Shown in pieces: positions 30,375-41,056 of a stretch of DNA of 64,000 bases. Within the stretch, counting starts at the first letter, position 1. Every line of letters starts with the position of its first letter. The position numbers were made by a program, and so were the translations under genes. This DNA is from Pseudomonadota bacterium (GTDB taxonomy: Bacteria > Pseudomonadota > Alphaproteobacteria > Acetobacterales > Acetobacteraceae), in the NCBI GenBank assembly GCA_019351895.1, contig JABBOH010000024.1:1-64000 (forward strand). The letters are read 5' to 3'. The notes under the pieces are model-generated. The model saw only the letters and a program-made list of their open reading frames with translations. It made no database searches and had not been told where the DNA came from.

Positions 30375-30994
30375 GGCTCGATCCCTTCTACCTCATCATC
30401 GACGACGTGGGCTGGCTGCCGCGGCTGCTGCCGCTCGGGCTCGGCCTCGTGCAGCTGCGCATCAAGGACCGGCCCGAGGATGAGTTGCGCGACCAGATCG
30501 CCGTCGCGCGCGACCTCTGCGCCGAGGCGGGCGCCACGCTGATCGTGAACGACTACTGGCGGCTCGCGATCGACGCCGGCTGCGACTTCGTCCATCTCGG
30601 CCAGGAGGACCTCGACAGCGCCGACGTAGCGGCGATCCGCCGGCACGGGCTGCGGCTGGGCCTATCGACCCATGACGAGGCGGAACTCGACCGCGCGCTG
30701 TCGCACGCGCCGGATTACGTGGCGCTGGGGCCGGTCTATCCCACGATCCTCAAGGCAATGGCCTGGGCGCCGCAGGGCGTCGCGCGCGTGACCGAGTGGA
30801 AGCGCCGCGTCGGCGCGACGCCGCTGGTCGCGATCGGGGGCCTGACGCCCGAGCGTGGCCGTCTGGTGCTGGAGGCCGGAGCGGACAGCGCCGCTGTCGT
30901 CACCGACGTGTTGCGCCACGCGGACCCGGAAGCGCGCGCCCGCGAGTGGATCACGGCCACGGCGCCCTGGCGCCCGGATCGGCTTGATCCCTGA
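30371..30994 (+). CDS. thiE: Thiamine phosphate synthase
   Basis: [49 protein letters not shown] overlap with thiG. Confidence 0.92.
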   Translation: MRLDPFYLIIDDVGWLPRLLPLGLGLVQLRIKDRPEDELRDQIAVARDLCAEAGATLIVNDYWRLAIDAGCDFVHLGQEDLDSADVAAIRRHGLRLGLSTHDEAELDRALSHAPDYVALGPVYPTILKAMAWAPQGVARVTEWKRRVGATPLVAIGGLTPERGRLVLEAGADSAAVVTDVLRHADPEARAREWITATAPWRPDRLDP

Positions 30995-31165
30995 CATGCG
31001 CCCAATCCCTGACATACGCCCGGCGCGCTGCGCCGCCGCGCTGGAAAGCCTGAGGCAGCCTCTGTAAGATGGCCCGGCTCCATCAAGGCTGGCCGCGCGC
31101 CCGGTTTCGGCTGGTCCTCATCGACCGCCGTATCGCCCGCCTGCCCGGGGAGAGGGAACGCTGTC

Positions 31166-31471
31166 ATGCCAGAGACGATCATCACCAAGCGTCCTCAGAC
31201 CGACCTCAAGGTCGAGCGGCCGAAGCTCTTCAAGGTCGTGCTGGTCAACGACGACTACACGCCGCGCGACTTCGTCGTCACGGTCCTCCGCATAGAGTTC
31301 AGGCTGAACGAGCAACAGAGCCGGAAGGTCATGATGACGGCGCATCAGCGCGGCGTTTGCGTCGTGGCCGTCTTCACCAAGGAAGTCGCGGAGACGAAGA
31401 CGGCGAATGCCATCGACCGGGCGCGGAAGGAGGGCTACCCCCTGCTCTTCACGACCGAGCCGGAGGAGTAA
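31166..31471 (+). CDS. clpS: ATP-dependent Clp protease adaptor ClpS
   Basis: LFKVVLVNDDYTPRDFVV...ARKEGYPLLFTTEPEE. Confidence 0.93.
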   Translation: MPETIITKRPQTDLKVERPKLFKVVLVNDDYTPRDFVVTVLRIEFRLNEQQSRKVMMTAHQRGVCVVAVFTKEVAETKTANAIDRARKEGYPLLFTTEPEE

Positions 31472-31501
31472 TCGGGGGCGGCCCTGCCGGGCGGCCGGCC
31501 T

Positions 31502-32299
31502 TCAGCCATTGCCTCGGAACGCCGGATAGAGCGTCATGCCGCCGTCGACGAAGATGGTGGTGCCGACGACGTAGTCGGACTGGTCCGAGGCGAGCCAGAC
31601 GGCGGCCTTCCCCACATCCTCCGCCACGCCGATGCGGCCGTAGGGGATGAGCTTGAGCAGCTGCTCGCCCTTCTCGCCCTCGGTTTCGGTCTCGTTGATG
31701 GCGGTGCGGATGGCGCCGGGCGCGATCGAGTTCACGCGGATGCCCTTACCCGCGACTTCCTGGGCGATGGTCTGCATCATCATCATGATGCCGCCCTTGG
31801 AGGCGGCATAGTTCACATGGCCCGCCCAGGGGATCACCTGATGGACCGAGCTCATGCAGATAATCTTGCCGAGCGCGCGCGAGACGTCCCGCCTGCCCTG
31901 CCGCTCGAACTGCCGCACCGCCGCCTGGGCGCAGAGAAACTGGCCGGTGAGGTTCACGCTCAGCACCGCCTCCCACTGGTCTAGCGTCATCTCGGTCAGC
32001 GCGGCATCCTTCTGCATCCCGGAATTGGCGACGAGGATGTCGACCGCGCCGAATGCCCCGAGCGTTTCGCCGAACAGCTCGGCGACGTCGGCTTCCTTCG
32101 AGACATCGCCGCCGACCGCGATGGCGCGGCCGCCTTTGTCGTTGATGCTGGCGGCGAGGTCCTCGGCCGGCTCGGGGTGGGAGTGGTAGTTGACGACGAC
32201 CGCCGCCCCGGCCGCGGCGAGTTGCTCGCTGCAGGCGTAGCCGAGCCCGGAGCTTCCTCCGGTGACGATCGCAACCTGTCCGTCGAGACGGCAATCCAT
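31502..32299 (-). CDS. SDR-family oxidoreductase (glucose 1-dehydrogenase-like)
   Basis: VAIVTGGSSGLGYACS; Y-x3-K (YAASKGG); ATG at 32299. Confidence 0.9.
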   Translation of the reverse strand: MDCRLDGQVAIVTGGSSGLGYACSEQLAAAGAAVVVNYHSHPEPAEDLAASINDKGGRAIAVGGDVSKEADVAELFGETLGAFGAVDILVANSGMQKDAALTEMTLDQWEAVLSVNLTGQFLCAQAAVRQFERQGRRDVSRALGKIICMSSVHQVIPWAGHVNYAASKGGIMMMMQTIAQEVAGKGIRVNSIAPGAIRTAINETETEGEKGEQLLKLIPYGRIGVAEDVGKAAVWLASDQSDYVVGTTIFVDGGMTLYPAFRGNG

Positions 32300-32406
32300 G
32301 GCGGTTTCTCCTGCTGATGCTGCCGGAAGGTTGGGGTTGCTCTTCCGGCGCAAAGCCCCCGCCGCGAGGATGTGACCGCCGTTCATCCGCGCTATAGGAG
32401 ATCGCG

Positions 32407-32979
32407 ATGGATGCTCTTCCGCGCCCGCCCGAGCCCGGCGCTGCCCAGGCGGATATCCTGCCCGACCTGCTGCGCCCTGGCCTCGACCTCGTCATCTGCG
32501 GCACGGCGGCGGGCGCGGTATCGGCCGCGCGGAGCGCCTATTACGCCAATCCCGGCAACCGCTTCTGGGCGGTGCTGGCCGAGACAGGGCTGACGCCGCG
32601 CCGGTTCCGCCCGCAGGAGTTCCCGGCACTTCTGGCGCTCGGCATCGGCCTTACCGATGTCTGCAAGACGGCGTCGGGCCAGGACGAGGATCTGCCCCGG
32701 CAGGCATTCGACCGCCTGCGGCTGGCGGCGGCGATGCGGCGCCACCGGCCGCGCCTGCTCGCCTTCAACAGCAAGCGGGCGGCGTCGGAGTTTCTCGGGC
32801 TGCCGACAGGCCGCATCCCTTATGGGTCCTTGCCGCCCGGCGCGGACTTGCCGCCGATGATGGTATTGCCCTCGACCTCCGGCCTCGCCTGCCGCGCCTG
32901 GGACGCGGCTCCCTGGCAGGCGATGGCGGCTCTCGTGCTGTCCTGGCGAACCGGCTCGGCCTATCAAGGCTCGGCCTGA
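32407..32979 (+). CDS. mug: G/U mismatch-specific uracil-DNA glycosylase (MUG/TDG family)
   Basis: LDLVICGTAAG...YYANPGNRFWAVLAETGL; LPSTSGLACRAW. Confidence 0.85.
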   Translation: MDALPRPPEPGAAQADILPDLLRPGLDLVICGTAAGAVSAARSAYYANPGNRFWAVLAETGLTPRRFRPQEFPALLALGIGLTDVCKTASGQDEDLPRQAFDRLRLAAAMRRHRPRLLAFNSKRAASEFLGLPTGRIPYGSLPPGADLPPMMVLPSTSGLACRAWDAAPWQAMAALVLSWRTGSAYQGSA

Positions 32980-32996
32980 AAAGAGACCCAAGCAGT

Positions 32997-34069
32997 TCAG
33001 ACCGGCGCCAACTCCGCGAAGGCACGCGGTCGCGCGGCGCGCGCGGGCGGCGCGGTCGAGCTTCGCACCATCAACTCGAAGGCGAGGAGTTGCCGTCTCG
33101 GCTCGTCGGGGCAGTCGCCGCCCGCGCGGCGCACGAGCGTCTCGACCGCAATCCGCGCAAGGTCCTCCTTGGGTTGGGCGACGGTCGTCAGGCCCAGCCG
33201 CGCATGGCCGGCGCAGCAGGCATCGTCGAAGCCGATGACCGAGAGCGCGCCCGGCACCGGACGGCCGAGCCGCTCCGCCAACCCCATGATCTGCAGGGCC
33301 TGCGCGTCTGTCGCGGCGAAGATGGCGGTGGGCGCGTCGGCCGCCGCCAGCACATCGGAGAGCCGCCGCACCGCGCGCCCCACGGTCACGGTGTCGCCCG
33401 CGCTCCCCAGGGTGAAGGTCGTCACCGGGAGCCCTGCCGCGCGCATGGCCTCCCCGTAGCCTTTCGCGCGGTCCGAGAGCATGGGCCGCGTGTCCGCAGC
33501 CTCGGTCGGTGCCAGATGCGGCGATGCCCCTGGGCGAGCAGGTAGGCGGTCGCCGCACAGGCCCCGGCGACCTCGTCCACAGCGACCACATCGCCCCAAT
33601 CGGCGCGGCAGGCGACGAAGATCGCCGGCACGCGCGCGGGGATGAGATGACGCGCCCGCTCGGCGGCGTCCTTGCAATCGAGAAACAGCAGCCCCGCGAC
33701 ACGATGCTCCAGCATGCTGCGGATGCCGCAAAGCTCCGCCTCGGGGTCGGCGCGCGTGTTGCAGAACATGACCTGATAGCCCTGCGCCGCCGCGAGACCC
33801 TCGACCAGCATGGCCATCTCGGCATGGAAAGGATTGGTCAGGTCGCCGATGACGATGCCGAGCACGGAGGTTTTACGCTGCACGAGTTGACGGGCGACGA
33901 TGTTGGTCTGGTAACCAAGCTCCGTGATCGCCGTCTTCACGCGCTCCCGCGTCGTCGGATGCACGCCGACCGCGTTGCGCACCACGTTGGACACCGTCGA
34001 TTTCGAAAGCTTCGCCACCCGCGCGACATCATGGATGGTGGGCGGTCTGATCGACGGAGAGGATGCCAC
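32997..34069 (-). pseudogene. LacI-family transcriptional regulator split by a frameshift
   Basis: N-terminal HTH and ligand-binding half in ORF 33422-34141 (IHDVARVAKLSKSTVSNVVR...AYLLAQGHRRI); remainder in another frame, ORF 32997-33731 (HLAPTEAADTRPMLSDRAKGYGEAM...VIGFDDACCAGHARLGLTTVAQP). Confidence 0.8.
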
Positions 34070-34322
34070 GGCTAATCCTTTTCGCTCTGCGGAAGAAAAT
34101 CGATCGGCCGGTCGCCGCCCGAGGCATGGATGTGTCGGCAATTCCCTGTTGCGGGCGTTGCCTCGGCGAGCCTCGTCCCGTCCGCGACTCCTATAACAGG
34201 ATCGATATGAAGATTTTCTTGCGCTGTATCAACGTGGGCGATGACGGACCGGACAGCGCGGATCGCGCGGAACGGCGCGAAGCGGGCCCGCGGCGGCGGC
34301 CACCTGCTCCAGGCGGCCAATA

Positions 34323-34348
34323 AAAAAGGGCGGAGGACCGCCCTTTTT
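34323..34348. terminator. Bidirectional rho-independent terminator
   Basis: AAAAAGGGCGG-agga-CCGCCCTTTTT downstream of msrB. Confidence 0.9.
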
Positions 34349-34428
34349 CTCATATCATCAGGCACCCGTCACGGGGACATCAACATTCCCGCCACGGATA
34401 ATAATTATTTCACCGTAATGAAATTAGG

Positions 34429-34863
34429 TCACGCGCCGTCGTCCGGCGTGAAGGACAGCACGACGCCGTTCATGCAGTAACGCTGGAAGGTCGGCGGCGG
34501 CCCATCCGGAAACACGTGGCCGAGATGCCCGCCGCACCGGGCGCAATGCACCTCCGTCCTGACCATCCCGAGGCTGCGGTCCTCCGTGTTTTCCACAGCG
34601 CCCGGCAGCGGTGTGTCGAAGCTCGGCCAGCCGGTGCCGCTTTCGAATTTCGTCGCGCCATGAAACACGGCGTTGCCGCAACCGACGCAGCTGAAGGTGC
34701 CCGGGCGCTTCTCGCGCAGCAGGGCGCAACTGCCCGGGCGCTCGGTACCGTGGCCCCGCAGCACCTGATACTGCTCGGGGGTCAGCCGCGCGCGCCACTC
34801 GGCATCCGTCAAACTCACGGGGTAGGTCTTGCCGCCCACGCCACTCTCGGTCTCGATATCCAT
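34429..34863 (-). CDS. msrB: Peptide-methionine (R)-S-oxide reductase
   Basis: [20 protein letters not shown] and [30 protein letters not shown] at 34863 inside a longer ORF. Confidence 0.95.
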   Translation of the reverse strand: MDIETESGVGGKTYPVSLTDAEWRARLTPEQYQVLRGHGTERPGSCALLREKRPGTFSCVGCGNAVFHGATKFESGTGWPSFDTPLPGAVENTEDRSLGMVRTEVHCARCGGHLGHVFPDGPPPTFQRYCMNGVVLSFTPDDGA

Positions 34864-34983
34864 GTCATGTCCCTTGCGCGGCGGGAGACCGGCACGGCCC
34901 GAAAGCCACGACACGACGCGCTGCAAACCGCCCGTTCCCGCCATCTGATTGACCCTGCCTCCATGGCAGCGCAGAATATTGGC

Positions 34984-35580
34984 ATGATAGTCCTTATCGA
35001 CAACTATGACAGCTTTACGTTCAATCTCGTGCAGTTCCTCGGCGATCTCGGCGCCGTCTGCGAGGTCTGGCGTAACGATGCGCGGTCGGTCGGTGAGGTG
35101 CTTGCCGCCAGGCCCGAGGCCATCGTGCTCTCGCCCGGTCCCTGCACGCCGAACGAGGCGGGCATCTGCCTCGACCTCATCGCCGCGGCGGCGGGACAGG
35201 TTCCGATCCTTGGCGTCTGCCTTGGCCATCAGGCCATCGGGCAGGCCTTCGGGGGCCGGGTGATCCGCGCGCCCGAGCCCATGCACGGCAAGGTCAGCGC
35301 CATCAGCCACGCCCATTCGGACATCTTCGCGGGCCTGCCCTCGCCCTTCAACGCGACCCGCTACCACAGCCTGATCGTCGAGCGCGACACGCTGCCCGAG
35401 ACGCTGGTGCCGACGGCCTTCACCGAGGACGGGCTCATCATGGGGCTGCGGCACCGGAGCCTGCCCATCTTCGGCGTGCAGTTCCACCCTGAGAGCATAG
35501 CCAGCGAACATGGGCATGCGATCCTCGCCAACTTCCTCGCATTGGCGCGTGGCCGCAACGCTGCCTCCCAGGCCGCCTGA
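34984..35580 (+). CDS. trpG: Anthranilate synthase / aminodeoxychorismate synthase glutamine amidotransferase subunit
   Basis: [49 protein letters not shown]. Confidence 0.95.
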   Translation: MIVLIDNYDSFTFNLVQFLGDLGAVCEVWRNDARSVGEVLAARPEAIVLSPGPCTPNEAGICLDLIAAAAGQVPILGVCLGHQAIGQAFGGRVIRAPEPMHGKVSAISHAHSDIFAGLPSPFNATRYHSLIVERDTLPETLVPTAFTEDGLIMGLRHRSLPIFGVQFHPESIASEHGHAILANFLALARGRNAASQAA

Positions 35581-35622
35581 GCGGACGGCCCGCCGCCCGC
35601 CAACCTACGAGATGCGAGCCTC

Positions 35623-36660
35623 ATGACAGCGGTGATCCGCCCCCTGCTCGCCCGTCTGGCCCGTGGGGAGAGCCTCAGCGAGACCGAGGCCGAGGCCGCT
35701 TTCGCGGAGATCATGACCGGCGACGCCACGCATGCGCAGATCGCGGGACTGCTCATGGCGATGCGCGTCCGGGGCGAGACGGTCGCCGAGATGGTGGGCG
35801 CCGTCCGCGCGCTCCGGGCCCGGATGGTTGCCATCGCCGCGCCGCCCGGTGCCATCGACGTCTGCGGCACCGGCGGCGATGAAGCGGGGACGCTCAACAT
35901 CTCGACCGCCGTCGCCTTCGTCGTCGCCGGCTGCGGCGTGCCGGTCGCCAAGCACGGCAACCGCGCGCTGAGTTCGCGTTCCGGCGCCGCCGATGTGCTG
36001 GAGCATCTGGGCGTGCGCGTCGCGCTCCCGCCCGAGCGGCTGGAGACGCTGCTGGCCGAGACGGGCTGCGTGTTCCTGTTCGCCCCTGCGCATCACCCGG
36101 CGCTCCGCCACGCGGCCCCGGTGCGGGCCGAGCTTGGCACGCGCACGCTGTTCAACCTGCTCGGGCCGCTCGCGAACCCAGCCCGCGTCCGCCGCCAGTT
36201 CACCGGCGTCTTCGCCCCCGCCTGGACCCGGCCGGTCGCGGAGGCCCTCGGGCGTCTCGGCACGGAAGCGGCCTGGATCGTCCACGGCCAGGGGCTCGAC
36301 GAATTGACGCTTGCCGGGCCCAACCACGTCGCGGTGCTGAAGGATGGCCATGTGCGGGAACTGACGCTCGATGCCACGGAGCTCGGCCTGCCGCCCGCGC
36401 CGCTCGCCAGCCTGCGCGGCGGCGACGCGGCCCACAACGCCGCTGCCCTGCTCCGCCTGCTCGAGGGCGAGCACAGCGCCTACCGCGATACCGTGATCTT
36501 GAACGCGGCCGGAGCGTTGATGGTGGCCGGTGCCGTCCCCACTCTGGCGGGTGGCGTCGCGCTGGCCGCGGCCGCCATCGACCGGGGCACGGCCGCCGCC
36601 GCGCTCGAGACATTGCGGCGGGAAAGCCAGCCGCCTATCCAGGACCTTCCGAGGCAATAA
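35623..36660 (+). CDS. trpD: Anthranilate phosphoribosyltransferase
   Basis: [49 protein letters not shown]. Confidence 0.97.
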   Translation: MTAVIRPLLARLARGESLSETEAEAAFAEIMTGDATHAQIAGLLMAMRVRGETVAEMVGAVRALRARMVAIAAPPGAIDVCGTGGDEAGTLNISTAVAFVVAGCGVPVAKHGNRALSSRSGAADVLEHLGVRVALPPERLETLLAETGCVFLFAPAHHPALRHAAPVRAELGTRTLFNLLGPLANPARVRRQFTGVFAPAWTRPVAEALGRLGTEAAWIVHGQGLDELTLAGPNHVAVLKDGHVRELTLDATELGLPPAPLASLRGGDAAHNAAALLRLLEGEHSAYRDTVILNAAGALMVAGAVPTLAGGVALAAAAIDRGTAAAALETLRRESQPPIQDLPRQ

Positions 36661-36680
36661 CCCGAGGTAGTGACCACAGA

Positions 36681-37505
36681 ATGAGTTCCACCACGCCCGA
36701 CATTCTGGCGAAAATTCTCGACGATACGCGGGCGGAATGCGCGCGCCGGCGCGCGGCCACGCCGGTCGAAGCGCTGAAACAGAAGATCGCCGCGCAGGGG
36801 AAACCCCGTGGCTTCGGCCGCACGCTGATGGATCACGTCAATCTCCATCGCATCGCGCTGATCGCGGAGATCAAGAAGTCGTCGCCCTCGGGCGGGCTGA
36901 TCCGCCCCGATTTTGACCCGGTCACGCTGGCCGAGGCCTATCTGGCCGGCGGCGCCACCTGTCTCTCCGTGCTCACGGACCAGAAATATTTCGATGGCGA
37001 CCCGGATCATCTGCGCGCCGCCCGCGCCGCGGTGCCGCTGCCCGTGCTGCGCAAGGACTTCATCGTCGATCCCTGGCAGGTCTATGAAAGCCGGGCGATG
37101 GGCGCGGACTGCATCTTGTTGATCCTCGCCGCCCTGTCGGACGATCAGGCGCGCGAACTGGAGGCCTTGGCCCGCGCGCTCGACATGGACGTTCTGGCCG
37201 AGGTCCATGACGAGGCCGAACTTGGACGCGCGCTCGGGCTGGAGACGCCGCTTATCGGCATCAACAACCGCAATCTCAAGACCTTGAAGATCGACATTCA
37301 GACGGCAATACATCTCGCGCCCCAGGTACCGCCGGATCGTTTTCTCATTGCCGAAAGCGGCATCCGGGATGCGGGCGACGTGAAGCGGCTGATCGAGGCC
37401 GGGCTGCAATGCTATCTTGTCGGCGAAAGCCTGATGCGGCAGGCGGATGTGGCCCAGGCCGTACGCGACCTCATCGGCCCGGAGCGCGCCGCGGACGCCG
37501 CCTGA
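36681..37505 (+). CDS. trpC: Indole-3-glycerol phosphate synthase
   Basis: [59 protein letters not shown]. Confidence 0.97.
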   Translation: MSSTTPDILAKILDDTRAECARRRAATPVEALKQKIAAQGKPRGFGRTLMDHVNLHRIALIAEIKKSSPSGGLIRPDFDPVTLAEAYLAGGATCLSVLTDQKYFDGDPDHLRAARAAVPLPVLRKDFIVDPWQVYESRAMGADCILLILAALSDDQARELEALARALDMDVLAEVHDEAELGRALGLETPLIGINNRNLKTLKIDIQTAIHLAPQVPPDRFLIAESGIRDAGDVKRLIEAGLQCYLVGESLMRQADVAQAVRDLIGPERAADAA

Positions 37506-37996
37506 TGGCCGAGCCCCGGGCGCGGACGCTCACCCATTTCGACGCGGCGGGACAGGCTGCGATGGTCGATGTGTCGGACAAGCCCGAGACGGCGCGGGAG
37601 GCGACCGCGCGCGCCCGCATCACCATGCAGGCCGCGACCCTCGCGCTCATCCTGAGCGGCACCGCGAAAAAGGGCGACGTGCTGGGCGTCGCGCGCCTCG
37701 CCGGGATAATGGCCGCGAAGCGCACCGCTGACCTCATCCCGCTCTGCCACCCGCTACCAATCGCGGCGGTGACGGTCGCGCTGGAGCCCGACGAGGCGGC
37801 CTCGGCGGTCGAGATCACCGCGACGGTCCGCACGACAGGGCGCACCGGCGTCGAGATGGAGGCGCTGACGGCGGCCTCGGTCGCGGCGCTGACCGTCTAC
37901 GACATGTGCAAGGCGGTCGATCGCGGCATGGTGGTGGAGGCGCTGCGGGTCGTCGCCAAGTCGGGCGGCGCGTCGGGCGATTTTCGCGCCCCATGA
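37505..37996 (+). CDS. moaC: Cyclic pyranopterin monophosphate synthase
   Basis: [65 protein letters not shown] junction with trpC. Confidence 0.96.
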   Translation: MAEPRARTLTHFDAAGQAAMVDVSDKPETAREATARARITMQAATLALILSGTAKKGDVLGVARLAGIMAAKRTADLIPLCHPLPIAAVTVALEPDEAASAVEITATVRTTGRTGVEMEALTAASVAALTVYDMCKAVDRGMVVEALRVVAKSGGASGDFRAP

Positions 37997-38009
37997 TGGC
38001 CGAGCAGGC

Positions 38010-39215
38010 ATGATTTCCGTCACCGAGGCGCGGGCGAGGATCCTCGCGGGGCTCGCGCCCACGGCGGGCGAGATCGTGCCGCTGACGGACGGCGCGGGCC
38101 GCGTCACCGCTGCGCCGCTCATCGCACGCCACAGCAACCCGCCCGCGGATGTATCGGCGATGGATGGATATGCGGTCCGCGCCGCGGACGCCTTGGCCGG
38201 CGCGCGTCTCACGCTCATCGGGGCGGCGCCTGCGGGCCATCCCTTCGCGGGTCATGTGGGCGCGGGCGAGGCCGTGCGGCTGTTCACCGGCAGCGTCGTG
38301 CCAGAAGGCGCCGACACCATCCTGATCCAGGAGAACGCGGCCGTCGCGGATCGCGTGGTGACGGTGGGCGAACCGCCGCCGGCAGGCCGGCATATCCGCC
38401 GCATGGGCCAGGATTTCCGCGCGGGCGAAACGCTCATCCCCACCGGGCAGCGCCTCAACCCGCGCCTGATCGGATTTGCCGCGGCAGGCGGCCACGCGTG
38501 GCTTACCGTGCATCGCCGCCCGCGCGTCGTCATTCTCAGCACCGGCGACGAGATCGCGCTGCCGGGCGACCCGCTGCCGCCGGGCGGCGTCGTCTCCTCG
38601 AACGGACCGGCGCTCGCGGCCCTGGTCCGGGTGGCCGGGGGCGATCCGGTGTTGCTGCCGAGCGCGGCCGACGACAGCCGCGCGATCGGGGCTGCCGCGG
38701 ATGCCGCGCGCGGCGCGGACATGCTGGTGACGACGGGGGGCGCGAGCGTCGGCGACCACGACCTCGTGCAGTCGGCGCTTGCCGAGCGCGGGATGGTCCT
38801 CGACTTCTGGCGGATCGCGATGCGGCCCGGCAAGCCGCTCATGCATGGGCGCCTCGGCGACGTGCCGATGCTGGGCCTGCCCGGCAATCCGGTGTCAGCC
38901 CTGGTCTGCGCCATCCTGTTCCTGCTGCCCGCGATCGCGCGCCTCTCCGGCCTGCCCGGAGACCCGCCGCCCGCCGAGCCTTTGCGCCTCGGCGCGCCGC
39001 TGCCCGCCAACGACCTCCGCGAGGACTACGTGCGGGCTTCCCTGCTGATCCAGGGCGACGAGGGGTGGATCGCGCATCCCTACCCGGCCCAGGATTCGGG
39101 CATGATCAGCAGGCTCGCCCGCGCCGATGCGCTGATCATCCGCCCGCCCTTCGCCCCCCCGGCGGCGGTGGGCGAAGTCGTGCCGGGCATCCGGCTCGCG
39201 CCGCTCGGGCTCTAG
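38010..39215 (+). CDS. moeA: Molybdopterin molybdotransferase
   Basis: SNPPADVSAMDGYAVRAADA; TTGGASVGDHDLVQ; MLGLPGNPVSALVC. Confidence 0.95.
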   Translation: MISVTEARARILAGLAPTAGEIVPLTDGAGRVTAAPLIARHSNPPADVSAMDGYAVRAADALAGARLTLIGAAPAGHPFAGHVGAGEAVRLFTGSVVPEGADTILIQENAAVADRVVTVGEPPPAGRHIRRMGQDFRAGETLIPTGQRLNPRLIGFAAAGGHAWLTVHRRPRVVILSTGDEIALPGDPLPPGGVVSSNGPALAALVRVAGGDPVLLPSAADDSRAIGAAADAARGADMLVTTGGASVGDHDLVQSALAERGMVLDFWRIAMRPGKPLMHGRLGDVPMLGLPGNPVSALVCAILFLLPAIARLSGLPGDPPPAEPLRLGAPLPANDLREDYVRASLLIQGDEGWIAHPYPAQDSGMISRLARADALIIRPPFAPPAAVGEVVPGIRLAPLGL

Positions 39216-39239
39216 CCGCGCCCCTCTCGCGCCCGAGCC

Positions 39240-40823
39240 CTATTGGCCGCCGTCCTTGGGGCCGGATTTCGGCGCGCGCAGCGGCACGACGGTGCCGCCC
39301 GCGCCCTGCGGCCGAACGGGGCGGGGCTTGGGGAGCGCCTTCCGCGCCGGCACGAGCCTGCTGACGGCCTCGCCCACCAGCCCGATGCGAAACCCGCGCA
39401 TCAGCCCGAGCAGGGCTTCCGCCTCGGCGACGAGGCTGCGTCCGGCCGCCGAGGCGTCCTCCGCGACGCCCGCGGCATGCCGGTTCGCCTGATCCATGTT
39501 CCGCATCGCCGTCTCGGTCTGTCGCAGCCCCGCCGCCTGACGCCCGGCCGAAGCCTCGATATCGCCGACCAGCCGGTCGATCTGCACCGTGTGGTCGATG
39601 ACATGCGCGACCGCCCGCCTGCTGTCGTCGACGCGCTGCAGGCCGTCTTCCACCTGATGCCCGGCGCGGAGCATCAACTCCCGGATGTCCTTCACGGCCT
39701 CGGCCGAACGCTGGGCGAGCGCGCGTACCTCCGTCGCGATGACCGCGAAGGGACGGCCCGCCTCGCCCGCCCGGGCAGCCTCCAGCCCCGCATTCAGCGC
39801 CAGAAGATTGGTCTGGCGCGCGATCCCGTCGATCACGGCGACGATGTCGCCGATATCGCGGGCGGATGTCCCGATCCCGCCCATGGCGCCGGCGGCGGCG
39901 CGGAGGGCCGCGTCCGACTGCTCGACCTGCGCCGTCGCAGCGGCGGCCGCCTTGCGGGCATCGCGGGCGGTCTCCGACATGCGCCGGGCGCTGGCCGAGA
40001 TCTCGCTCAGCGTCGCCGATGTCTGCCGCAGACCGGCCACCTGCCGCTCGGTCTTGAATGACAGGTCATCGGCCATCTGCGCCGTGTCGCGGGCGCCGTT
40101 CGTGACGGTGCCGGCGTTGCGGGAGGCGGCGATCAACATGCCCTGCAGCGTCTCCATCGCGGCGTTGAACTCATCGCCCAGCCGCTGGTATTCGTGTGGC
40201 AGGTCGCCCGCGATCCTCTGCGTCAGATCACCGGCGGCGAGCGCCGCCAGAACGGGACGCCATGCACGGGACACGGCATCGGCTGTCCGCGCCGTATCGT
40301 CATCCGCCGTCCGCGCGTCGTCGAGCCGCTCCATATAGGCATGGAGCGCGAGTTCGATGTCGAGCATTGCCGCTTTGGCGAGGGTGCCGAGGTCGGCGGC
40401 GACCTCCTCGGGGCCCTGCCGAGACCGTCCGAAGCCTCGTCTGGGCCAGCGCGCCTTCAGCACGGCGGCGATCAGTTGCTCCATCAAAATGGCTTGGCCG
40501 CCGATGAACCGCGCGGGCTCCAGGCCGATGCGCGCATTGAAGTCGCCGCTGCGGCTGGCGGCGGCCAGATAATCCTCGTCGAGCCGCCCGTCGGACAGCA
40601 TGTCCCACGGCTTGCTGTGGCGGAGCCGGGCGCTCTCGACCATGCCGGGCCTCGCGAAGGTCGCCTGGGTTGCCGGGTCGGCCTGCAGCTTGCTGTAGAC
40701 CTTGTCCAAGGCCGCTGGCAGCGCGTCCATCAGCACCTGCTTCATGTCGCGCAATCTCTGGATCGCCGCGCCGTCGATCTCCATGAACGCCAACCGGTCG
40801 GACAAGGTCGTTTGATCAGACAT
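39240..40823 (-). CDS. Soluble methyl-accepting chemotaxis protein with N-terminal protoglobin (globin-coupled sensor) domain
   Basis: Protoglobin-like [11 protein letters not shown]...[19 protein letters not shown] hairpin [43 protein letters not shown]; no TM helix seen. Confidence 0.87.
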   Translation of the reverse strand: MSDQTTLSDRLAFMEIDGAAIQRLRDMKQVLMDALPAALDKVYSKLQADPATQATFARPGMVESARLRHSKPWDMLSDGRLDEDYLAAASRSGDFNARIGLEPARFIGGQAILMEQLIAAVLKARWPRRGFGRSRQGPEEVAADLGTLAKAAMLDIELALHAYMERLDDARTADDDTARTADAVSRAWRPVLAALAAGDLTQRIAGDLPHEYQRLGDEFNAAMETLQGMLIAASRNAGTVTNGARDTAQMADDLSFKTERQVAGLRQTSATLSEISASARRMSETARDARKAAAAATAQVEQSDAALRAAAGAMGGIGTSARDIGDIVAVIDGIARQTNLLALNAGLEAARAGEAGRPFAVIATEVRALAQRSAEAVKDIRELMLRAGHQVEDGLQRVDDSRRAVAHVIDHTVQIDRLVGDIEASAGRQAAGLRQTETAMRNMDQANRHAAGVAEDASAAGRSLVAEAEALLGLMRGFRIGLVGEAVSRLVPARKALPKPRPVRPQGAGGTVVPLRAPKSGPKDGGQ

Positions 40824-41056
40824 CTCTCTTCTCACATCCTGCCCGGGCAACGCGTTGGCGGCGGCTACCGACGCTCAGGTTTATGAGTTAATATTCCTTG
40901 CGCAATGCTTAACAGAGTCCTTGTCCGTTCGGGTGAAGCGGGCGCCGCGCTTGTTCGGTCATCGGGCCGATGCCGTGACCCGCGAAAGGATGCCTCGCGC
41001 AGCATGCAGCGCTGTGCTGGGCCGTCCGCAAGCCGGCCGGAGGGCCGGGAGCCGGG

